Translations under genes and position numbers: made by a program | Assembly (NCBI GenBank): GCA_030431475.1 | Contig: JAUIJD010000015.1 | Span: forward strand, 1-64,000 | Length of the DNA stretch: 64,000 nt | Source of the DNA: Verrucomicrobiia bacterium | GTDB lineage: Bacteria > Verrucomicrobiota > Verrucomicrobiia > Verrucomicrobiales > Akkermansiaceae | Reading direction: 5' to 3' | Shown here: piece after piece, positions 44,850 through 53,600 of the stretch | How positions within the stretch are numbered: the first letter of the stretch is position 1 | Layout: every line of letters begins with the position of its first letter | The notes under the pieces: generated by a model | Database searches by the model: none | What the model was told of the DNA's origin: nothing | What the model saw: the letters and a program-made list of their open reading frames with translations, nothing else

Positions 44850-47800
44850 TCAACACCCCACCCACTCACGCAATCTCGTGCTCAGCAGCCAGCACTCGAT
44901 CTCCGCCTCCGGATACACCTGCGCCAGCAGCCTGCGGTAGGCCTTCATCTGTCCCGCGTAGCGCTGCCCGAGCGCCTTCCCGCTTTCGACCGCATCGGTC
45001 TTGAAGTCGATCAGCTCGATCCGCTTCCCGCCGTCGAACACGTGCAAGCGGTCGATCACGCCGCTCGTCCACGTGCCGTCGATGATCCCCTCCACCGCCT
45101 GTTCGCGGAAGAGTTCCACCTCCCGCCCCCGGCGCTCGAAGCGCTCCCGCACCCCGGGCGTGGCCAGAACCGCCGCGACCGTCTCCCCCGCCTCGCCGCG
45201 AGGGAGTTCGGGCGCCTTCTCGTCCACCCAGTCGATCTGCTCAAAGATCGCATGCATCTCGTTGCCGAAGGCGCGCCCTCCCGCCGATCCGCCACTCACC
45301 GCAGCCCCGGCTTTCTCGCCGCTCGGGGTCGAGCGCCCGCGCCTCGGCACCCCGGCTCCCAGCTTCGGCGACGGCGCCTTCGTCGATTCCTCGCGACGCT
45401 CGAGCCCGGTCATCCAGGCCGGGTCGCCCGACTGCCACAGGATTCCGTCCTCACCCTCGCCGACCGAGCGCTGGATCCAGTTCGCCGGAGACGCAAAGCC
45501 ATCCGCATCCTTGCGGCTCTTCGGCGGCTTCGGCAGCAGCACGTACAGCCCTCGCTTCGCCCGCGTCAGCGCCACATACAGCACGCACATCGCCTCGTAG
45601 CACTGCGCCTCGCCCCAACGCTCCTCGGCCTCCCGCAAGGCCGGCACCTGCTGGCGCACCCAGCGCGCCGGATTCTGCAAGACCCAGCCATCGCCCGCCG
45701 CGACGTCGAACTTCCCCGCGTCCGGCACCTGCCGGTCCTCGATCTCCGGCAGGATCACCACGTCGAAGCCCAGACCCTTCGACTTGTGCACCGTCATCAC
45801 CTGCACCGCCGCCGCGCCGGGACTCTGGGGAACTTCCAGGTCCGAAATCCAACGCAACGCTTCCCGCGCCCCGACGCCGCCCCCCGCATCGAAGGCCGCC
45901 AGGGCCCCGATCATGTCGCCGGCCCGCCGACGACCGAACTCGGAAAGTCCGTCCCACTCCGGCTCGATCACCCCCTCCAGCATCCCGGCGAATCCCCGCT
46001 CGGCCGCCTCGGCCATCAAACCCTCCCAGACTTTCCAGGGCTCCTCGCCGAAGCGCCTCACCAGCACCGGTTCCAGTCGCGACATCCGCACCACCCCGCG
46101 GGCGAAATCATCCGCCGGATCCGCCAGCCACGCGACCAGATGAAACAGCGCCACGCCCACCGGACTGTCCGCCGTCGGCTTCCGCGCGCCTTCCTCGATC
46201 ACATCGAAGCCCTCCGTCCGCAGCAGCTCCGCCACCTCGGCCAACTGCGCGTTGGTCCGGACCAGCACCCCGCAGCTCAGCTCCCGCTCGCCGACCCCGA
46301 GCTCCTTCATCAGCTCGACCATCCGCGCGTGGCGCTCCGCCGCCTTGCCCTCGACCATCTCGACGCGGCTCTCACCGGTCAGCTTCGGACGCGCCGCCAC
46401 GTGGTCCTCCCACTCCCAGCGGCCGTTCACGGCTTCGCCGAAAAGATCCGCGATCGTTCCCCGGTCGCCGCACACCCGGTTGACCAGTTCCAGCACCGCT
46501 CCGCACGAACGCCACGAGTCAGGCATCGTTCTCACCGTCAGCTCGCCCGCGTAGCGGGACTTCACTTCGCCGAAGAGCGTCACGTCCCCGCCGCGCCAGC
46601 CGTAGATCGCCTGCTTCACGTCGCCGACGACGAACAGCGAGCCCTCCGGATCCGACGCCGCCTCGTCGAGCAGAGGCTCCATGCCCCGCCATTCGGCCCG
46701 GCTCGTGTCCTGGAACTCGTCGAGCAGCCAGTGGTCGTAGCGGGCGTCGAGCCGGAAATCCACCGCCTCCCGCCGCAACCGCGCCTCCTCGCTCGAGACC
46801 CATTTCCCCATCAGCACCTTCACGTCGTCGAAGCCCAGCATCCCGCGCCGACGCAGGCGTCGCTCGCACTCCCGGTCGTAGCGGGCCACCAGATCCATCA
46901 CCGCACCGGTCCGCTCGATCGCCGCCGACAGTTCGCAACCGGCCAGCAGTTCGAGCATCCCGCGGAACGCATCCTCCGCCGCCGGCCCGGGCGTGAACTC
47001 CTTGTAGTGCTTCAGCACCAGCGGATCCCCCGCCCCCACCCACTCGCAGACGCTGTCGAAAAGCCGGCCCGCCGCGCCCAGCGATCCGCTGCCGACCGTG
47101 TGCAGCTCCAGCGCGTCGACCAGCTTCCCGTAGGCCGCGTCCTGACCCTTGCGCGTCCACTCGATCGTCGTCGCCGCCTTCCGCAGCGAGCTCGCGAAGC
47201 CCCGCTTCTCCTCCTCCCACCGCCCGACCTCCGGCAGTTCGCCGAAGGCCGTGTGCAGCCCCTCCGGCCCGGAACGCACGCCGGCTTTCCAGCGGCCGTG
47301 CCAGGCCTGGAAGAACTGCCCGAGGGGCTCGCTCACCCCACGCTCCTCCCGGCCCACCGTCGCCCGCTTGAAGGCATGCAGGAACTCCTCGGCCTCACCG
47401 CCCTCCAGCGCGTTGCCGAGGATGTCGCCGAGGATGTCCGACAGCGCCGCTTCAAGCTTCGGCCCCTGAACCAGCTCGAACTTCCCACCGGTCAATCCCA
47501 GCTCGTACTGGAATCCTCGTACCACGCGGGTGAAGAAACCGTCCATGGTCCCGAGCTGGAAGCGGGGCAGCGCGCGCACCACCTTCTCCAGCGTCCCGAC
47601 GGCATCGACCGCCTCCCCGACCGCTTTCTTCAATGCCTCCGCCTTGCGCCCGTCCCGGGCCGCCTCGCCCAGCTTCGACAGCACCGAGTCGGCGAACTCC
47701 CCGGCCGCCTTGCGGGTGAAGGTCAGCGCCACGATCCGCTCCGGGTCCACCGCCCTCGCCCCCACCATGCCGATCACGCGGTTGCCGAGCTGATAGGTCT

Positions 47801-47855
47801 TCCCCGATCCCGCCGAGGCGAGGATGAGCAGATTCTTGTCGAGGATCTCCTTCAT
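44850..47855 (-). CDS. addA: AddA-type UvrD helicase with C-terminal nuclease
   Basis: This 1001-residue protein is the helicase-nuclease subunit of a RecBCD-like double-strand-break repair complex. Walker A ASAGSGKT is at 13-20, LTFTRKAA near 44-51, the UvrD Walker B LLDEFQD at 377-383 and GDVKQAIYGWRGG near 410. VMTVHKSKGLGFDVVILPE lies in the second helicase half and YVALTRAKRGLYV after it. The C-terminal PD-(D/E)XK nuclease shows GVIDRL near 933, LIDFKTD at 948-954 and the QMKAY motif at 966-970. ATG 47855 overlaps the addB stop by four bases, so the two are coupled. Its partner is the neighbouring addB-like gene. Confidence 0.88.
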   Translation of the reverse strand: MKEILDKNLLILASAGSGKTYQLGNRVIGMVGARAVDPERIVALTFTRKAAGEFADSVLSKLGEAARDGRKAEALKKAVGEAVDAVGTLEKVVRALPRFQLGTMDGFFTRVVRGFQYELGLTGGKFELVQGPKLEAALSDILGDILGNALEGGEAEEFLHAFKRATVGREERGVSEPLGQFFQAWHGRWKAGVRSGPEGLHTAFGELPEVGRWEEEKRGFASSLRKAATTIEWTRKGQDAAYGKLVDALELHTVGSGSLGAAGRLFDSVCEWVGAGDPLVLKHYKEFTPGPAAEDAFRGMLELLAGCELSAAIERTGAVMDLVARYDRECERRLRRRGMLGFDDVKVLMGKWVSSEEARLRREAVDFRLDARYDHWLLDEFQDTSRAEWRGMEPLLDEAASDPEGSLFVVGDVKQAIYGWRGGDVTLFGEVKSRYAGELTVRTMPDSWRSCGAVLELVNRVCGDRGTIADLFGEAVNGRWEWEDHVAARPKLTGESRVEMVEGKAAERHARMVELMKELGVGERELSCGVLVRTNAQLAEVAELLRTEGFDVIEEGARKPTADSPVGVALFHLVAWLADPADDFARGVVRMSRLEPVLVRRFGEEPWKVWEGLMAEAAERGFAGMLEGVIEPEWDGLSEFGRRRAGDMIGALAAFDAGGGVGAREALRWISDLEVPQSPGAAAVQVMTVHKSKGLGFDVVILPEIEDRQVPDAGKFDVAAGDGWVLQNPARWVRQQVPALREAEERWGEAQCYEAMCVLYVALTRAKRGLYVLLPKPPKSRKDADGFASPANWIQRSVGEGEDGILWQSGDPAWMTGLERREESTKAPSPKLGAGVPRRGRSTPSGEKAGAAVSGGSAGGRAFGNEMHAIFEQIDWVDEKAPELPRGEAGETVAAVLATPGVRERFERRGREVELFREQAVEGIIDGTWTSGVIDRLHVFDGGKRIELIDFKTDAVESGKALGQRYAGQMKAYRRLLAQVYPEAEIECWLLSTRLREWVGC

Positions 47856-50533
47856 GCCGTCACCTCCTCCACCATTTCCTCCAGCGACCGACCGCAAGCG
47901 AGCCCCTCGAAATCATCGTAGCGGACCCGTTCCGCCGGCGGCCAGAAGATCCGTGCCCTGACCCTCCCGATCACCCACTCCGCGCAGGCCAGTGCCGAAT
48001 CGCGGTCGGCCTCGCGGAAGTCGTCCCACAACGACAGCCCGACCTCCCCCTCGGTCGCGCCGAGCACGATGTAGCCCATCGCATCCACCTCACCGAACTC
48101 CGCCGAATAGAGCGGCACCTGGAGGTTGGTCCATCGAACCGGCTTGCCCTTGGCGTTGTGGCCGACCACCTCGTCGACCCCTTCCAGGTGCGCCGGGAGC
48201 ACGGTCGCGGCGGTCATCCCGATCCGGTGATCCTTCTCCACCTCCTTGATCTTGTTGTAGGTTTTGTAGTCGAGCACCCGACGCCGCCCGTCGGCGTGAC
48301 GATCGATCCGGTCGACCTTCCCGACCAGCGTCACGCCGTCCACCTCGCGCTCGAACTTCGTTTCCACCTCCTCGACTCGCCACCCCGCGGCCCGTTCGCA
48401 GGCCTGCAGTCGCGCGAACCACGACAGCCGCTGCCGCGCCCCTTCCGTCTGGATCCGCACCGCCAGCGGCGGCGTGTCGCCATGCTTCTCCGCCACCACC
48501 CGCCCCAGCTCGGCGTGCAGCCATTCCTCCAGCGCCTCCGACTTCGAGAAGTCCCGCGCTTCCTCGTCGAGTCCCCATCGCTCGAGGACCAGGTGCACCA
48601 CGTTGCCGAAATCCCGCGCGTTCCACTCCACCCGCTCCGGTTCCCGCGAGTACATCGCCACCCCGTGCTTCAGATAGAATCGCAGCGGACACGCCAGGTA
48701 ATCGCGCAGCGCGGTCACGCCCAGCCGGGGCTTCAGCTCGCCTGCCGGCACCTGCCACTGCCAGTCCTTCCGCCACTGCATCCCCGCATCCGGTGGCGCC
48801 ACTTCCGCGAAGAGTATCTCCACCCGCCGCGCCAGCTCCTCGCCCGAGGCCGCCAGCAGCAGCCGCGAGGGCAGGAGCGCGTCGCCGTCCGCACTCGACT
48901 TCGCCAGCAGGAGATCCACCCGCCCACCCGCCTTCCGGGCCTCCAGCATGGCCGTCAGCACGTAGGCATCGCGCGACGCGCGGCGCGCATCGGTCGTCAG
49001 CCCGAGCAATTCCCGCACGCCTTCGGAAAGCCAGGCATCCGTCGTCGGCGCCGCCGGGACCCGACCCTCGTTCATGCCACAGACCACCAGATGAGCACCC
49101 GGCTCGTGCAGGAGTTCCAGCCAGCCCTTCACGTCCGCCACCCGGTCGTCCGGCGCCTCCTTGATGCCTTCCGAAAGCCCGGCCGCCAGCAGGTCGAGCC
49201 AGAAGGCCGCATCCCGCCTCACCCTGCCGAACACCGGCTCCATCGCCACCAGCCAGTCACGCACCTCCTCCCATTGCCCCTCGGGATCCACCCGGTCCAA
49301 CAAACGCGCCATCGCCTCGGCAAAGGGCTGCCTCAGGAACGCCCCGCGCACCGCCTCCAGCTTGTCCATGGTCTCCGCCGCGAGCGCCGGCTGCGGCATC
49401 CTGTCCCGCGTCTGCGGGACCGTTTCCGCGGTTTCCAGCCGCTTGACATCCTCCCCCGTCCTCACCAGCCCGCGATCCCGCATCGCCGAAAGCTGCCGCA
49501 CCCGCTGCATCCGCATCCCGCCCACCAGCGCCCCGGTCTCCTCCACTCCGAGCAGATCGATCGCCCCGGCCACCTCCGGCCGCGCCAGCCATGCCCGCCA
49601 CAGCGAAAGCCATCCGCGCACCCGCGACACGGCCCCGCCGGCCGGGTTGTGGACCGTCCACCCCCCACGCCCGAAAGCCCGCACCAGTTCCTCCGCGGTT
49701 TCGTCGTCCGCCGAGCCCAGTGCCAGCCCGTCCGAGGCCGTCCCCGCCTCCGCCACCCGCTCGACGGCGCGCTGCGCCTGCTGGCGTGGGTCCGCCGTCA
49801 GCACCACCCCCCCGTCGTCGGGCCAATCGATCGCCCGATCCTTCCAAAGCTCCACCTCCGGTCGTCCGATCTCATCGAATCCTTCGCCCTCGGGCGCGCC
49901 GACCAAACAGACCACCTCCGCCCCGTCCAACCGCCTCACCACCGCCTCCGGCAGATCCGGCACCCCGGCCAGCACGATCCGCCCTTCCACGGTCTCCTCC
50001 ACCAGCCGTTCGAGGGCCCGCGAACGCCCCGTCAGGCCCCACTTCGAAAGCACGGCCTCCTTGGCCCGCCACAGATCCCCCAACTCCCGCCAGCGCTCGC
50101 CCTCCACCGACTTTCCCAACCGCCGCGATGCCGCCTCCAAGGTCAGCGCCGCCTCCTGCAGCGCCCGCTCCAGCGTCATCAGGGAGTTCGCCAGCGGCAG
50201 CGCCCACCCGCTTTCCTCCTCGAGACCCGGCGGCGTCGGAAACACGTTTGCGAAGCGTCCCCAGTCTCCCACGCTTTCCAGCGACTCGACCCATGCGAGC
50301 ACCTCCGCCGCGGCGGGGGCCGCCTCGTCCGTCCGGATCAATCCTCCCGGCGTGATCACGCTCGGTGCCAGGCACCCGCCCCGCTCCGCCAGCGCTTCCC
50401 GCAGCCGCCGCCCGGCCTGGGCCGTCGGCACCACGACCGTCATCCCCGGCAGCTCGTCCCGCCGATCCCAAAGCCACGCCACCACCGCTCCGAGCAGCGG
50501 CCGCTCCCACCCGAGGAAAACCCGTCGATCCAT
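47852..50533 (-). CDS. addB: AddB-like nuclease subunit
   Basis: This 893-residue partner of AddA lacks an active Walker A motif: the usual position reads VVVPTAQAGRRLREAL (34-49), as in helicase-dead AddB proteins. The C-terminal PD-(D/E)XK nuclease domain has LVGKVDRID at 736-744 and VLDYKTYNK at 753-761, after the typical YLACPLRFYLKHG segment. I do not see the CxxCxxxxxC cluster of Fe-S AddB proteins; only scattered cysteines follow. It therefore supplies a second nuclease and a structural, possibly Chi-scanning, half of the complex. Start ATG 50533; a longer frame to 50617 extends into the divergent promoter region. It is the first gene of the addBA unit. Confidence 0.82.
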   Translation of the reverse strand: MDRRVFLGWERPLLGAVVAWLWDRRDELPGMTVVVPTAQAGRRLREALAERGGCLAPSVITPGGLIRTDEAAPAAAEVLAWVESLESVGDWGRFANVFPTPPGLEEESGWALPLANSLMTLERALQEAALTLEAASRRLGKSVEGERWRELGDLWRAKEAVLSKWGLTGRSRALERLVEETVEGRIVLAGVPDLPEAVVRRLDGAEVVCLVGAPEGEGFDEIGRPEVELWKDRAIDWPDDGGVVLTADPRQQAQRAVERVAEAGTASDGLALGSADDETAEELVRAFGRGGWTVHNPAGGAVSRVRGWLSLWRAWLARPEVAGAIDLLGVEETGALVGGMRMQRVRQLSAMRDRGLVRTGEDVKRLETAETVPQTRDRMPQPALAAETMDKLEAVRGAFLRQPFAEAMARLLDRVDPEGQWEEVRDWLVAMEPVFGRVRRDAAFWLDLLAAGLSEGIKEAPDDRVADVKGWLELLHEPGAHLVVCGMNEGRVPAAPTTDAWLSEGVRELLGLTTDARRASRDAYVLTAMLEARKAGGRVDLLLAKSSADGDALLPSRLLLAASGEELARRVEILFAEVAPPDAGMQWRKDWQWQVPAGELKPRLGVTALRDYLACPLRFYLKHGVAMYSREPERVEWNARDFGNVVHLVLERWGLDEEARDFSKSEALEEWLHAELGRVVAEKHGDTPPLAVRIQTEGARQRLSWFARLQACERAAGWRVEEVETKFEREVDGVTLVGKVDRIDRHADGRRRVLDYKTYNKIKEVEKDHRIGMTAATVLPAHLEGVDEVVGHNAKGKPVRWTNLQVPLYSAEFGEVDAMGYIVLGATEGEVGLSLWDDFREADRDSALACAEWVIGRVRARIFWPPAERVRYDDFEGLACGRSLEEMVEEVTA

Positions 50534-50620
50534 CGCCCAAGGTTCTGCCCGCCCACCGCCCCGCGAGGAAGCAAAAGCTGGCCGAAGTTGAGGTTCCCGC
50601 CCGATCGACTCCCTCAACCC

Positions 50621-50635
50621 TCCCCATATTGGGGA
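50621..50635. promoter_or_regulatory. Short palindrome in the addB / giant-protein divergent gap
   Basis: TCCCCATATTGGGGA is a six-base-pair inverted repeat with an AT-rich centre in the 161-bp divergent gap 50534-50694. Its size and place fit an operator or hairpin, but no binding protein is known. I see no convincing promoter boxes nearby. Confidence 0.35.
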
Positions 50636-50694
50636 TGGGCAAGCTTCTGGACTCTTCGGTTAAATGGAGTTTCGTACCTTCGAAAACCCTGTTC

Positions 50695-53600
50695 ATGCCG
50701 TCATTTCTCCACCGCGGGCTGCGAAGCGCACTCCTGCTTGTTCCTTTCGCCATCGGATCGCCCGCCGTTCTCGGGGATCTCGTCCATCGCTGGTCGTTCA
50801 ACGAAGCGCCGGGCAACGCCAGCAACGGCACCACCCTGACCGATTCGGTTTCCTCCGCCGTCGCCACCGTCCGCGGCGAGTACATCACCCCGGCGAGTTT
50901 CGACGGCGCCGCCCTGCGCCTCCCGGGCACCTCCGACGGCAACCACTCGCTCGGCTTCATGTCGGCCTACCTCGACCTGCCGAACGGGATCATTTCCTCG
51001 AAGACGAACCTCACCGTCGAGATCTGGGCCACCCCCCACAGCGTCACCGCCTACGACCGTCTCTTCGATTTCGGGCGCTCCGACCAGAGTCACGGCCCGG
51101 GGGCGGAGCCGGGCGAGCTCGCCGAGATCAACGGCCAGGGACAGATCCCGGGCAACCGCAACGCCGACGACACGCTCTACTACAGCTTCGGCATCGGCAA
51201 CGACGAGAACGGCCAGCGGCTCGAGGCGATGATCAACGACACGGCCAATCCCGGTCTGTATCACGATGCCGCACAGGCGACCAACCTCGGCACCCGCTAC
51301 CACTACGTCTTCACCTTCGAGGACTCGGTCGGCGCCTTCGGATCCGACGGCGGCCGGGTGAGCTGGTACCGGGACGGCACCCTGATCCACACCGCCGACG
51401 TCGATTTCCACCTCTCCGAGATGGAGGACGTGAACAACTGGCTCGGGCGCTCGCAGTGGACCACCGACTGGAACGCCGACGCATCCTACGACGAGGTGCG
51501 CATCTGGGACCATGCCCTCACGCCCGCCGAGATCTCCGCCAACCTCGCCGCCGGTCCGGACTCGCTGGAGGACCCCGACACCGACGACGACGGCCTGCTC
51601 GACGTCGCGTTCGAGGACCACTACTTCGGCAACGACGACGGCACCGCGAGCCAGACCGAACTCGACCTCCACGACGGCGACGACAACCCGGACGGCGACG
51701 CCTACACCAACCTCCAGGAGCAGGCCATGGGCACCGACCCCACCGACCCGCTTTCCCCTCCTCCCCCCCCGACTCCGGACCACCTCTGGACCTTCACCGT
51801 CCAGGCCGACTCGACCGCCGAATCCGGAACGGTGTTCACTGATGAGATCGGAGGCGTCTGGGAGGCCACCCTCGTCGGCCAGGGCGGCCAGTTCGACGGC
51901 CGCCAGGTCATCCTTCCCGGCAGCACGACCGGAAACCAGCCGCTCTCTTCCATCTCCGCCTATCTCGACCTCTCCAACGGCATCGTTTCCGACACCCCCA
52001 GCGTCACCTTCGAGGCCTGGGCGACACCGATCTCCTCGAAGAACTGGCAGCGCCTCTTCGACTTCGGACGGACGGTCAGCTCCCACGGCGGAGGGGCGCC
52101 CGGAGAAATCGTCGACGACTTCACAGCACCGGGCCTGACCGATGCCTACGACAACCTGAGCCTCACTTTCAACGACGGCGGCGACATCAACACCCAGCAA
52201 CTCGAGGGCGAGTATGACAACACGGGCATGGATCCCTACTTCTCGTCCGCCGCCACCACGCCGGGTCAGGAATACCACTACGCTCTGGTCGTCGAGGACG
52301 GCGTCGGCATCTACGGCGCCGCCGGCATCCGCGCCTCCTGGTATCGCGACGGGGTGCTGCAGAACTCCGCCGACTTCAACTTCCGTCTGGTGGACATGGA
52401 GGACGTCAACAACTGGATCGGCCGCTCGATGTATTCGGGCGATTCGAACGCCCACATGGCCCTCAACGAACTGCGCATCCACCGCAGCGCGCTGTCGCCG
52501 GCTCAAATCATTTCGAGTATGAACGCCGGAGCGGATCCCTCAAGTGGTCCTCCGGAGCCGCCGACCCCCGCCCCGATTCCGATCCGGCTGTGGGACTTCA
52601 ACACCGCCCCGGGACCCGCCGCCGCCGGCACGGTGTTCAACGACGCGTCGTCCGACGGCGAGGAAGCCACCGTCCGGGGCAACAACGCCGAGCTGACCGG
52701 AACCGAGCTCCTGATCGGGGACGACGGGAGCGGCGGCCGCCAGACTACCGGCGGCGCCCAGTCCGGAGACAACATCTCCGCCTACCTGGAACTCCCCAAT
52801 GGTTTCATCAGCTCGTTCACCGATCTCTCCATCGAGGCCTGGATCACCCCGCGCAGTTCGGGCAACTGGCAGCGCACCTTCGACTTCGGGAATTGCACGG
52901 TCACCCACGGCAGCGGTGCCCTGCCGGGCGAGATCATCGACGACGGCACCGCACCCGCCGGGTTTGAAGCCAACGACAACATCTTCCTCTCGATGAACGT
53001 CGGTGGTGACCTCAACGCCCAGCGCTTCGCCGCGAAGATCGGCTCCGGCGCCGAGTCGGCGAATGACAACTCATCCCTGGCGACGACCCCCGGAACCGAA
53101 TACCACTACGTGCTCACCGTCGAGGACGGCGCCGGTGCCAACGGGGCGAGCGGTTGCCGGATCAAGTGGTATCGCGACGGCGCCCTCGTCTCCACCATCG
53201 ACCTGCCCTTCCGGCTGCAGGACATGGAGGACGTGAACAACTGGATCGGTCGATCCAACTGGTCACAGGACCAGAACTCCCACCTGTCGATCAACGAGTT
53301 GAGGGTCTACGACCGCACGATCACCCCGCAGGAGATCGGCTCCTCCTTCGACAACGGCACCGACGTCGGTTTCGCCGCACCCACGGCCCAAAACGACACC
53401 GCCACCCTTCATCGCGGACAGAAGGTCCTCGTCCAGGTGCTCGCCAACGACAGCGGAGGCATCGACCCCGGCTCCGTGACCATCGGCGCCGGACCCGCCC
53501 ACGGGACCGTGTCGCTGTCCCCCGACGGCTCCGTCCTCTACACGCACGACGACAGCGGAACCGCCCCGGATTCCTTCACCTACACCGTCTCGGGCATCGG

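Noticed and set aside
44772-47921. A 1049-codon plus-strand open frame opposite addA
   Set aside because: Its Arg/His/Pro/Leu-rich composition is typical of antisense frames; the minus-strand frame carries all helicase and nuclease motifs.
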